From CAJQQY01 sp045106765 (GTDB lineage: Bacteria; Bacteroidota; Bacteroidia; Chitinophagales; Saprospiraceae), in NCBI GenBank assembly GCA_045106765.1, contig JBGCFD010000154.1, positions 1 through 64,000 of the forward strand: a DNA stretch of 64,000 bases. The letters run 5' to 3'. How positions within the stretch are numbered: position 1 is the stretch's first letter; each line of letters starts with the position of its first letter. Positions 33,803 through 42,331 of the stretch are shown here, in pieces. Below the pieces are notes generated by a model. It did not search any database, was not told where the DNA came from, and saw only the letters and a program-made list of their open reading frames with translations. Made by a program: the position numbers and the translations under genes.

Positions 33803-36391
33803 ATGAATATCAAGGAGACTAAAAAAACTTCTCATCCAATTTTTCAAACTCGCTTGTTTGAAAAAACAAAGCCTTTACTTTTAGGAATTTTGGGTTTCGT
33901 CGTGGCAACGATTTTATTCTTTGCCGTACTTGGATATGGAGCATATCTTAATCGAATTGGAGAGTCGTCACAGTACAAACATGCGTTAGTTCGAGCAGCC
34001 GAAGGTGACTTTTCTTTTGTCAAAAATTACACGAAAGGTAAATTTTCGACTTTGGATAAAATGGATATCGACATTAAGTTTAAGCACATGATGCGCATCC
34101 AATATTTGCGAGAACAAGCGGTGATGAACGATGGAAAATATATTGCCGACTCTCTTAAAGATGAAACATTTCCGGCTAAGTTAACTTACGACGGAGAAAA
34201 ATATAATGTCAAACTAAGCTTGACCGGAAAGATGGTTACACCTCACTTGCAAAGTCCAAATCATTGGTCATTTCAAGTAAAAGTAAAAGGGGACAAAACG
34301 ATCGATGGCATGAGACGCTTTGGAATGTTAGTACCAAAGTCAAGAGGACATTTGACCGATTGGCTAGGGTTAAAATTGATGGAAAAAAGAGGATTGATTA
34401 CGATGCGTTCTGATTTTAAAGATGTTTCGATCAACGGAAAATCCATTGGAGTATATTATATGGAAGAACGTTTTGATAAACATCTTTTGGAAAATAACGA
34501 ACGAAAGGAAGGTATCATTTTTAAAATTGAGGAAGACTTAAATATCTATCAAGAGGAAAAATTGATGCTGGTACCGGATACTCGTTCGCAAGTAATTTTA
34601 CTTCGACAAATGTGGCAAAATGTAGCTACAGGGAAATTACCTGCTACGGAGTTTTTTGATATTGAAAAGATGGCAAAACTATATGCGCTTGCCGATTTGA
34701 TGAATTCGAGACATCCGTTGTTGCGAGATAATATGCGCTTTTATTTTAACCCAATTTCAGGTTTAGTTGAACCGATTGCTCGTGAATTTGAGGATCTAAA
34801 AGATAGCGATATTTCGGATATGGCTATCTTTTTGGAAAAACCGAAAACGGGTAGATGGCATCATTGGGTGAAGAAGGACAAAATTTTGCAAAAGATTTTT
34901 GGCAATCTCGAATTTGAGAAAGCTTACATTACTGAGGCAGAATTGATTTCTCAAGAAGAATTTTTGGATGAATTTTTTGTAGAGCATGAAGATAATCTAG
35001 AAGAATTGATGAGTGGAATTTATAAAGATTGGAGTTTTTATGATCTACCAAAATATACTTTATACGAGCATCAAGATTATATGAGGAAGGCTTTGCATTC
35101 AGGAATCACAGGGCTTTCAGCACATTTTTCCAAAAAAGAAAATAAAAACTTACAAATAGAAATTGCGAATCAACAATTTTTACCAATAGAAATTACGAAT
35201 ATCAGTTGGCGAGATTCCATCTTCTTTTATCCAAAAGAATCAATTGTTTTGGAAGGGAAAAAAGAAGAGGAGAAATGGGAAACATTTGCTTTTCAGATTT
35301 CAGAAAACATCGAGTGGGCTGATTCACTTCTACCTGAGTTGAAAATCAATTATAATTATTTGGGTATGGAAAAAGGATTGAAGCGAGCTTTAGTTTTTCC
35401 TTTTTCTAAAAATGGAGCTAGTAGTAATTTTGCTAATCCAATTGTTCGGAATCCAAATTATGACACCTTTGATTTTATCCAAAAGATAGAAAATAAAATT
35501 TATATTCCGAAGGGAGAATGGACATTGTCTAAAGATTTGGTGATTCCAAAAGATGCACATTTCGAGATCGAAGCAGGTGCGAAGATTGACATGATTCAGC
35601 AAGCGAAAATAATAAGTTATGCCCCTGTTTTTTTCAATGGAACTGCCCGTAATCCTATTGTTATAAATTCTTCAGATGCGACAGCTGAAGGTATTGTCAT
35701 CATGAAGGCAAAAGAACGTTCTAAATTATCGCACACTTTATTTGATCAACTTTCTCGACCTGAAGAAGTAGGTTGGAGACTTTCAGGAGCAGTTACTTTT
35801 TACGAATCACCGGTAGATATTTCAGATTGTATTTTTTCTCAAAACAAAATTGGTGACGATTTTTTAAATATCGTTCGTGCTGATTTTTCTATGAAAAATT
35901 CACAGTTCAAAGATATTTTGTCAGATGCATTTGATTGTGATTTTTGTAAAGGAAAAGTTTCTGATACTAAATTTTTAACGATTGGAAACGATGGAATAGA
36001 TGTGTCAGGAACGGAACTCATAGTCGAAAATGTTTTTATGGATGGAATCGGCGACAAAGGATTGAGTGCAGGTGAGAATAGTACAATGACAGTTACCAAT
36101 GTCGAAATTCATAATGCAGAAATTGCGATCACGAGTAAAGATCAATCGACGATTTACATTACAAAATCAAAAGTTAAAGATAGTAGAATTGGAATGGCAC
36201 TTTTCCAAAAGAAGCCAGAGTTCGGACCTGGGTTTATCGAAGCAACTGAAATGGATATGGGGAAATCGGAAATTGCTTTTTTAGTAGAAGAAAATTCTGA
36301 ATTGACTATGGATGGAAAATCCATAGCACATAATAATGCAAAAGTAAAACAAATATTATATGGAGCCGAGTACGGAAAGAGCAGTAAGTAA
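33803..36391 (+). CDS. CotH kinase-like protein fused to a parallel beta-helix
   Basis: An 862-residue protein. One N-terminal helix (about 28-55) anchors it, with the rest probably periplasmic. Residues about 75-420 resemble the CotH kinase family: VKLSLTGKMVTPHLQSPNHW, MRRFGMLVPKSRGHLTDWLG, SIGVYYMEERFDKHLLENN with EGIIFKIEED after it, and SRHPLLRDNMRFYFNPI. CotH proteins are atypical protein kinases of surface structures; whether all catalytic residues are kept here is unclear. From about residue 560 to 840 there are short repeats (VIPKDAHFEIEAGAKIDM, GNDGIDVSGTELIVENV) of a right-handed beta-helix, common in carbohydrate-binding or -cleaving proteins. Its end overlaps the VTC gene by 32 bases. 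Confidence 0.8.
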   Translation: MNIKETKKTSHPIFQTRLFEKTKPLLLGILGFVVATILFFAVLGYGAYLNRIGESSQYKHALVRAAEGDFSFVKNYTKGKFSTLDKMDIDIKFKHMMRIQYLREQAVMNDGKYIADSLKDETFPAKLTYDGEKYNVKLSLTGKMVTPHLQSPNHWSFQVKVKGDKTIDGMRRFGMLVPKSRGHLTDWLGLKLMEKRGLITMRSDFKDVSINGKSIGVYYMEERFDKHLLENNERKEGIIFKIEEDLNIYQEEKLMLVPDTRSQVILLRQMWQNVATGKLPATEFFDIEKMAKLYALADLMNSRHPLLRDNMRFYFNPISGLVEPIAREFEDLKDSDISDMAIFLEKPKTGRWHHWVKKDKILQKIFGNLEFEKAYITEAELISQEEFLDEFFVEHEDNLEELMSGIYKDWSFYDLPKYTLYEHQDYMRKALHSGITGLSAHFSKKENKNLQIEIANQQFLPIEITNISWRDSIFFYPKESIVLEGKKEEEKWETFAFQISENIEWADSLLPELKINYNYLGMEKGLKRALVFPFSKNGASSNFANPIVRNPNYDTFDFIQKIENKIYIPKGEWTLSKDLVIPKDAHFEIEAGAKIDMIQQAKIISYAPVFFNGTARNPIVINSSDATAEGIVIMKAKERSKLSHTLFDQLSRPEEVGWRLSGAVTFYESPVDISDCIFSQNKIGDDFLNIVRADFSMKNSQFKDILSDAFDCDFCKGKVSDTKFLTIGNDGIDVSGTELIVENVFMDGIGDKGLSAGENSTMTVTNVEIHNAEIAITSKDQSTIYITKSKVKDSRIGMALFQKKPEFGPGFIEATEMDMGKSEIAFLVEENSELTMDGKSIAHNNAKVKQILYGAEYGKSSK

Positions 36392-37070
36392 GCCGCTGGT
36401 TTATCGGAAGGAACGAAAGTACGCCTTAGCCAATACTGATTTGGGGTGGGTGGAAACGATTGTGCGAAGTCATCCATCGATGTTTTTTCGACCTTTTCCA
36501 GCGAGGTATATTAATAATATTTATTTCGATACACCAAGCTTTGGAAATTATAATGACAATCAAGTAGGATCGCCATTGCGACATAAATTTCGGATAAGAT
36601 GGTATGGCGAACAATTCGGATTAATTGAAAAACCTGTTTTGGAGATAAAAATAAAGAAAGGTTGTTCGGGGGCGAAGCGACACTTCTCGTTAACCCCCAT
36701 TCTTTTGAAAAAAGGAATCTCCAAAGCAGACCTTAAAATGGTTTTTGAAAAGTCGGATTTACCCTTGGAGATTCAGGAATCTCTTAAGTTTTTGGAACCG
36801 ACTTTGCTCAACCGATATTTTCGAAAATATTATTTATCGGCGAATCGAAAATTTCGAGTAACGCTTGATACGCAATTGCGATATACTCGAATTTCTGCAC
36901 ATCAAAATTATTTTTTACGAATTGCAAAAAACGATTCTGATGTAGTGATGGAAATGAAGTATGATGTGGAAGATGACCAAGCGGCAGGGAGAGTGAGTAG
37001 TGGATTTCCATTTCGATTAACGAAAAATTCGAAGTACGTGAATGGGGTTGATCATCTTGATTTATGGTAG
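36360..37070 (+). CDS. VTC-domain protein (polyphosphate polymerase-like)
   Basis: A 236-residue protein consisting almost entirely of a VTC domain, the tunnel-shaped triphosphate-tunnel-type fold that in yeast Vtc4 makes polyphosphate from ATP. Basic and acidic tunnel motifs are visible: RKERKY (16-21), NNIYFDTP (52-59), RHKFRIRWYG (74-83), LEIKIKKG (94-101), FRVTLDTQLRY and VVMEMKYD. The start at 36360 lies inside the end of the CotH-like gene (32-base overlap), implying translational coupling. With the DUF4956 and CotH-like genes it forms a recurrent three-gene set. Whether it makes polyphosphate or transfers phosphate to a glycan or protein cannot be decided from sequence. Confidence 0.85.
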   Translation: MEPSTERAVSKPLVYRKERKYALANTDLGWVETIVRSHPSMFFRPFPARYINNIYFDTPSFGNYNDNQVGSPLRHKFRIRWYGEQFGLIEKPVLEIKIKKGCSGAKRHFSLTPILLKKGISKADLKMVFEKSDLPLEIQESLKFLEPTLLNRYFRKYYLSANRKFRVTLDTQLRYTRISAHQNYFLRIAKNDSDVVMEMKYDVEDDQAAGRVSSGFPFRLTKNSKYVNGVDHLDLW

Positions 37071-37259
37071 TTGTTATTTAGGGGACATTTCATATTGTTG
37101 CAAAAGAGCTTTTAGTACTCAAATAACTAAGAGTATTTCTGTAAAAAAAACGACATCTTGAAATGTATCTTATTCAATGCTATTAAAAGAGCCAGATAAT
37201 AACATTAACTTTAAAATCCATTATTGAATCGTTCCTCAACCACCAAAAAAGATTATAAA

Positions 37260-38189
37260 ATGAATAAAATCTCAAATTCCAAAATCTTCAAGACATCCGT
37301 AAAAGTATTGTTATTTTTTATGACTATTTATGGATGTGGTCCTAATGAACTTGGCGACGGGACGTTAGTACTCGACCCTCCGCCTGTGTCAACGAATTTG
37401 ACCGAGGTAACAGCTTGGACATGGGATACGATTACGATACCTCCTTATTCTTATCCAGATGGAGCGGCATTTGGGCCAGGACTTTTTATTAATACAGCTT
37501 ACGATACTATGGGGGTTTCGATAGTCGGTGATCGCATGAAATTTGATCTTAATCCAATAGATCCAGCACCACCTGCGGGTAGTGCGAGTCCTCATAATTA
37601 TCGAAGTGAAATTCATACTGATCCTTGGCAAATTAATCACCCACTAGCGACGGAACAATGGATTGGTTGGCGATATTATTTTTCGGATGATTATGTAATT
37701 GATCCAACTTCACCAATTACGATTTATCAAAATCATCCTGGGATTGGAGGATTGTCGCCAATGCTTGAATTAGAAATTGCAGGTTTAAATGATCCTGCAC
37801 CAGCACAAGGAGGAGAGATTCAAGTGGTTAATGTCAATAATAGAATTATTTATCCAGTTACACCAACGGCAGGGAGTACATTAGATGTAGTGATTCATAT
37901 AGTTTATGGTTTAGGAAATGATGGACTGACTCAAGTATGGCTGAATGGACAATTATATCATGATGAAATTGAGCAAACTGTTTATACAAACTATCCTTGG
38001 GGTGGAAATAATAAATGGGGAATTTATCATCATACATTTAAAAACAGTCCAGCTGATGTGCAAGCTTCAATTAATGCGGGAGCAGGATTTGTGAAGATAG
38101 ATATGGGAACGTTGCGAATGATAACTAGGGCGCCAGGTCATCCAGAATATAAATTGAATGCATACGATTTAGTAAAACCAGGTCAATAA
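37260..38189 (+). CDS. heparin lyase I-fold polysaccharide lyase, lipoprotein
   Basis: A 309-residue exported protein. The ATG at 37260 is preferred because it opens directly onto a signal peptide (MNKISNSKIFKTSVKVLLFF) and a lipobox-like TIYGC; an in-frame TTG at 37224 would add 12 unlikely residues. The mature part resembles the polysaccharide lyase family with a jelly-roll (heparin lyase I type) fold: HNYRSEIHTDPWQINHPLAT, WIGWRYYFSDDYV, ITIYQNHPG, and a C-terminal NNKWGIYHHTFK...VKIDMGTLRM. In an exopolysaccharide locus such lyases trim or release the locus's own polymer. The substrate is unknown. Confidence 0.75.
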   Translation: MNKISNSKIFKTSVKVLLFFMTIYGCGPNELGDGTLVLDPPPVSTNLTEVTAWTWDTITIPPYSYPDGAAFGPGLFINTAYDTMGVSIVGDRMKFDLNPIDPAPPAGSASPHNYRSEIHTDPWQINHPLATEQWIGWRYYFSDDYVIDPTSPITIYQNHPGIGGLSPMLELEIAGLNDPAPAQGGEIQVVNVNNRIIYPVTPTAGSTLDVVIHIVYGLGNDGLTQVWLNGQLYHDEIEQTVYTNYPWGGNNKWGIYHHTFKNSPADVQASINAGAGFVKIDMGTLRMITRAPGHPEYKLNAYDLVKPGQ

Positions 38190-38309
38190 AAGAATTTCAA
38201 GGTTTAAATTCTTGAAGGATCAAACAGATTTTTTTATTGTAAAAGCATTGTTATGTGTTGAAGTTCTAACAATGCTCATCATAGGAAATTAAGTAGAATA
38301 AAATAGAAG

Positions 38310-38404
38310 TGCCGAATCGAAATGATTAATAAGTAATTTTAGTTTTTTCTCTAGTCAGAGAAAAAGAATATTAAAATTTCACTTATGCTAATTTCGATTC
38401 GGCA
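38310..38404. repeat. long imperfect palindrome
   Basis: The outer arms TGCCGAATCGAAAT (38310-38323) and ATTTCGATTCGGCA (38391-38404) are perfect 14-mers. Inside them TAAGT/ACTTA, AATTTTA/TAAAATT and TTTTCTCT/AGAGAAAA continue the pairing to a three-base loop. The whole element is a 95-base cruciform-like structure between the lyase and glycosyltransferase genes. It may end transcription or be a dispersed repeat. Confidence 0.75.
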
Positions 38405-38455
38405 TTTACTTTTTTGTAAAAGAGAGCTTAGGAACTATTCAAATAACTTTTTAAA

Positions 38456-39658
38456 ATGAGTCAAAAAGATATAAAACCTTTTCATGTAATTTATTTAGGA
38501 GAAAGCGGATTTCCTTATGGGTTAGCTGCTATTCAAAAATTAATTATGATTAGTAAAGCGTTAATTGGTGCTGGCGCAGAAGTTACTGTCATCAATCGAA
38601 AAGGATTTTTTGATCCAAGTAAACCTGTCGATATTCCATTGGAAGGTGAGGTGGAAGGCATTAAATATATTTATACTTCAGGCACAGTTTACAAACCAAA
38701 ATCATTTTTTCCTAGAAATATTCAAAAGCTTCGAGGCATCATTAAAGAGTTTTTCTATTTGCGAAAACTCAAAAAAGAAAATAATCTTGGAGCAGCAATT
38801 ATCTCTTGTCATCATTTTGGGCAGACTGTTTTGTATCGAATTTATGGATGGATTTTAGGTTTTCCAATTGTGCTCAATTATGTGGAGTGGGCTTCAGCGA
38901 TGCAGCATCGAAAAGGGTGGAAGGTTCAAATCAACGATTATCTTTTTGATAATTGGTTGGTGCAAAAGATGGATGGTGCATTTCCAATTAGTGAAGTATT
39001 GATTGATAATTTTAAAAAAATAGCACCGTCTAAACCGCAGTTTAAGATTCCAATTTTATGTGACTATGAGGAGTTTAATATTCCGAAGGTGAAAAGAGAT
39101 CACCCTTATTTTTTGTATTGTGGAGCATTGGTTTATCGAGAAGTAGTTGATTTTATTTTGGAGGCATTTGATCAATTACCTGCTGAGCCAAGGATGGATT
39201 TGTATCTTATTTTGGGAGGAGGTGAAGAATCAGATCTCAAAAAACTCCAAAGAGATATTAAAGGATTAAAAGAAAAAGATCGAGTCAAGATTTTCCGAAA
39301 TATTCCTCGGGAGGATATTCCAGTACATTTTAAAGGAGCTGCTGCTTTGCTGATTCCTTTGCGAGATACCATCCAAGATGCAGCAAGATTTCCACATAAA
39401 ATTGGCGAATATGTGGCTACTGGAAATCCGATGATTGCGACGAACTATGGAGAGGTGAAACATTATTTTAAGGATGGAGAGAATGCATTTATTGCAGACA
39501 GTTATGATGTTGCTGCCTATGCAGAAAAAATGAAAGAGGTGATTGAAAATCCAAAGTTAGCAATAGAAGTCGGTCTAAAAGGGCAAGAATTATGTTTGCA
39601 AAAATTTAATTATGTCCATTATGGAGAATCAATAAAAACGTTTTTAGAAAAAATGTAA
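38456..39658 (+). CDS. glycosyltransferase family 4 (GT-B)
   Basis: A 400-residue sugar transferase. The N-terminal domain starts VIYLGESGFPYGLAAIQKL, a nucleotide-sugar transferase-like acceptor loop. The C-terminal donor domain has YFLYCGALVYREVVDFIL, LILGGGEESDLKKL, FRNIPREDIPVHFKGAAAL and FPHKIGEYVATGNPMIATNY, where the usual GT4 E-x7-E element is replaced by a DAARFPHKIGEYVATG variant. It would add one sugar of the repeat unit at the cytoplasmic face. Donor and linkage are unknown. The start codon follows a long palindrome-containing spacer, so it may begin a new transcript with the next two genes. Confidence 0.87.
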   Translation: MSQKDIKPFHVIYLGESGFPYGLAAIQKLIMISKALIGAGAEVTVINRKGFFDPSKPVDIPLEGEVEGIKYIYTSGTVYKPKSFFPRNIQKLRGIIKEFFYLRKLKKENNLGAAIISCHHFGQTVLYRIYGWILGFPIVLNYVEWASAMQHRKGWKVQINDYLFDNWLVQKMDGAFPISEVLIDNFKKIAPSKPQFKIPILCDYEEFNIPKVKRDHPYFLYCGALVYREVVDFILEAFDQLPAEPRMDLYLILGGGEESDLKKLQRDIKGLKEKDRVKIFRNIPREDIPVHFKGAAALLIPLRDTIQDAARFPHKIGEYVATGNPMIATNYGEVKHYFKDGENAFIADSYDVAAYAEKMKEVIENPKLAIEVGLKGQELCLQKFNYVHYGESIKTFLEKM

Positions 39659-39745
39659 ATGTATTGTTAAGTCAGTGGGATTAACCATTTTGTAAGTGTT
39701 CAGTAAAGCTAAATTTTAGTTTCGTTTTCAATGTATATAGATAGA

Positions 39746-39810
39746 GTCGCAGAGGGTTCTTAGGAGGAAGATTTAAAGAAATTTGCGTCTCTCTGTCTCT
39801 GCGTTAAATT
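39746..39810. repeat. CGCAGAG/CTCTGCG inverted element upstream of a glycosyltransferase
   Basis: CGCAGAG (39748-39754) and CTCTGCG (39797-39803) face each other; the right half reads GCGTCTCTCTGTCTCTGCGT. Sequences of this wording, often near gene starts, recur in unrelated bacterial genomes. It ends about ten bases before the start codon at 39820, so it would sit in the leader of that mRNA. Confidence 0.5.
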
Positions 39811-39819
39811 TTTTTTCAA

Positions 39820-40938
39820 ATGAAAAAGAAAAAAGTAGTAATTTTTGGAGTTAAATATTTTCCATCAAAAGGCGGAACAAGCCGAGTGGTTGAAAATCTA
39901 TTATGGGAAATGAAAGATCATTTCAACATCACCATCTATTGCTATAAAAATGAACAAGCAGCAGATTATATGGAAGGAGTGAAAACGATACAGTTTTCTG
40001 AGACGCCAATAAAGGGTGTTGGGGTTTTTATGTTTTTTTTCAAATGTTTTTTTCATTTGATGTGGAATGGAAAGTATGATATAGTTCATTTACATAAAAT
40101 GGATGGAGCGTTTTTTTTACCACTTTTAAATTTGAAATTTAAAACGGTGGCGACTTCTCATGGGTTACCTTATTTGAATGATAAATGGTCGAGTGGTGCG
40201 AAATTTTATTTCCGAAGAGTGGAAGAAATATTTATGCGATCGAACACAAAGCTTACTTCTGTTTCAAAAACGCAAGTAGAATATTTTGACGAAAAATATA
40301 AGAGAAAGATTCTGCATATTCCAAATGGTATTCATCCAATTGAAAAAGTACAACCTGAATTTGCGGATGAAATTTTAAAAGAAAACAAAGTAGAAGGAGA
40401 GTATTTATTTTTTGCAGCTCGTCGATTGATACCTCTTAAAGGTTGTCATACTTTGATTGATGCTTTGAAAAAAATAGATTATCAAGGTACTTTAGTCATT
40501 GCTGCTGACATTGAACAATTGCCAAGTTATACACAAGAATTAAAAAAATCAGCGGAAGGAATAAAAGTGAAATTTGTAGGATATGTTTCTGACTTGAAAG
40601 TGTTGAATGCGTTGATTGCTCGGTCTAAATTTTTCGTTTTTCCTTCCGAGTTAGAAGCGATGTCGATGATGTTGTTGGAAGTGGGAAGTGTTGGGACGCC
40701 AATGATTTGTAGTGACATTCCTCAAAATACCGCAGTTTTAGAAAGTGGCCAAGTCTTGTTTTTTGAATCAAAAAATGCAGATGACTTGGCAGAAAAAATA
40801 AACTGGGCTTTTGAAAATGAGGATAGGATGAACAGTTTTGCAAAAAATGCCAAACTAGTTATTGAAGAGAAATATTTGGTTTCAAGAGTGGCGGAAAAAT
40901 ATATCGACTTATATAATGAAGTAATTTCTCATGGGTAA
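39820..40938 (+). CDS. glycosyltransferase family 4 (GT-B)
   Basis: A 372-residue sugar transferase. The N-terminal domain carries FPSKGGTSRVVENLLWEM; the donor domain carries FFAARRLIPLKGCHTLIDAL, the EQLPSYTQELKK linker, VKFVGYVSDLKVLNALIARS and FVFPSELEAMSMMLLEVGSVG with the E-x7-E type spacing, followed by TPMICSDIPQN. It is a typical GT4 enzyme for exopolysaccharide repeat-unit assembly on the cytoplasmic side. The last eight bases overlap the following deacetylase gene, so the pair is translated in a coupled way. Confidence 0.9.
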   Translation: MKKKKVVIFGVKYFPSKGGTSRVVENLLWEMKDHFNITIYCYKNEQAADYMEGVKTIQFSETPIKGVGVFMFFFKCFFHLMWNGKYDIVHLHKMDGAFFLPLLNLKFKTVATSHGLPYLNDKWSSGAKFYFRRVEEIFMRSNTKLTSVSKTQVEYFDEKYKRKILHIPNGIHPIEKVQPEFADEILKENKVEGEYLFFAARRLIPLKGCHTLIDALKKIDYQGTLVIAADIEQLPSYTQELKKSAEGIKVKFVGYVSDLKVLNALIARSKFFVFPSELEAMSMMLLEVGSVGTPMICSDIPQNTAVLESGQVLFFESKNADDLAEKINWAFENEDRMNSFAKNAKLVIEEKYLVSRVAEKYIDLYNEVISHG

Positions 40939-41992
40939 TTTTAATAAAAAGAAGATCATATCGAAAGTTGCACCTGTTATTTCGGGATTGCAACTGTATC
41001 GATTATTTGAACCTTTTTATTCAGGGATGGGGCAGATTTTAACTTTTCATCGAGTGGTTAAAGAGACGATGGATTTAAGAATTCATAATCATCAAAGTCT
41101 TGAAGTTACTCCGGAGCAATTGGAACAAACGATTCTTTTTTATAAAAAAAAGAATTACGCATTTTTTTCACTCGATGATTTACATCATGCATTGACGGTA
41201 GAAAAACCAAAACAAAAGTTTGTCGTTTTTACTTTTGATGATGGTTATCGTGATAATTTTACCAATGCTTATCCAATTTTAAAAAAGCATAATATTCCAT
41301 TTTGCATATATGTAACAACTAATTTCCCTGATCAAAAAGCGATCCTTTGGTGGTATCTTTTGGAAGATTTTTTAAGAGAAAAAACGAGTGTTAATTTTCA
41401 TTGGAATAGCAAAGAGTATTTGATTTCATCTAAAACGATTGCAGAAAAAGAAATGGCCTTTGATCAAATTAGAACCTTGCTGAATCAATCTTTTTCTAAA
41501 GGAAATTTCCAAGAAATGTTAGCGGTAGTTTTTGGGAAAAAGGAATCAGATTATTTGTCCTACGTAAAAAAAATGGCGATGAGTTGGGAGGAGATAAAAT
41601 TAATCTCACAAGATCCACTCGTGACAATTGGAGCGCACACCATCAATCATTTTCCACTCACAAAGTTAGATTCTAGTGATTTGGAATTTGAGATTTCAGA
41701 ATCAAAAAGAATACTAGAAAAATATATCCAACAACCTGTCGAACATTTTGCTTATCCGTTTGGGAAAGTAGTGGAGGCTTCTTTTCGAGAGTTTGAAATG
41801 GTTAAATCGCTAGGGATAAAAACGGCGACCACTACTCGAATAGGAAATATTTTTTCTGAGCATAAAGATTACTTGGAATGTTTACCGAGAATTAGTCTCA
41901 ATCGGGTTTCCACTTCGTATGTATTAAATATGCAGGCAAGTGGAATGTTACCCTTTATTTATCACAAAGGGAAAAAAGTTATATCGAATTGA
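40931..41992 (+). CDS. polysaccharide deacetylase family protein (NodB homology)
   Basis: A 353-residue protein of carbohydrate esterase family 4. The first catalytic motif is FTFDDGYRDN with Asp103-Asp104, and the metal-binding HxxxH-type motif appears as IGAHTINHFPLTKL. Later segments HFAYPFGKVVEASFREFE and TTTRIGN are also typical. The family removes N-acetyl groups from sugar polymers. No cleavable signal peptide is visible, so it may act in the cytoplasm on repeat units or on the membrane face. It is the last gene of the exopolysaccharide locus, translationally coupled to the glycosyltransferase before it by an 8-base overlap. Confidence 0.9.
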   Translation: MGNFNKKKIISKVAPVISGLQLYRLFEPFYSGMGQILTFHRVVKETMDLRIHNHQSLEVTPEQLEQTILFYKKKNYAFFSLDDLHHALTVEKPKQKFVVFTFDDGYRDNFTNAYPILKKHNIPFCIYVTTNFPDQKAILWWYLLEDFLREKTSVNFHWNSKEYLISSKTIAEKEMAFDQIRTLLNQSFSKGNFQEMLAVVFGKKESDYLSYVKKMAMSWEEIKLISQDPLVTIGAHTINHFPLTKLDSSDLEFEISESKRILEKYIQQPVEHFAYPFGKVVEASFREFEMVKSLGIKTATTTRIGNIFSEHKDYLECLPRISLNRVSTSYVLNMQASGMLPFIYHKGKKVISN

Positions 41993-42331
41993 GAAGTTCT
42001 TTTGTCGTTTCAAAAACAATGAAATTACACCAAGTTGGAAAGGGTTGGATTATTGATCGAAAGTTTTTATTTTTATAGAGAGATCGAAATTTTTTTGAGT
42101 AGATCTAAGACTTACTTTAAAACAACTTTGTTTTAGAGTTGTTTTAAATGTTCCACTTACCGTTAAATCCAATTCAACTGATTTTATTCCTTCTAACTGT
42201 TGCTTAAAGTGATAACTCAAAGGAAATAAAGAATAAAAAATTTACAGTACTTATAAATTATTGACTACATATTCTTCAATATGGATTAGTTTTCTAGTCC
42301 AGTTTTAGTTTAATCCTCGAAAAAAAAGATC
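41993..42331. other. gene-free spacer after the exopolysaccharide locus
   Basis: 339 bases with no open frame of note. It contains a perfect 12-bp palindrome at 42116-42148, probably the end of the exopolysaccharide transcript. Confidence 0.5.
42116..42148 (+). terminator. perfect 12-bp palindrome, possible terminator
   Basis: TTTAAAACAACT and AGTTGTTTTAAA are perfect inverted arms with a nine-base loop. A T run is missing after the right arm, so termination is only likely, not certain. Confidence 0.4.

Noticed and set aside
19544..41992. Exopolysaccharide locus as a mobile island
   Set aside because: No integrase, transposase, tRNA or flanking direct repeat was found; composition appears similar to the surroundings.
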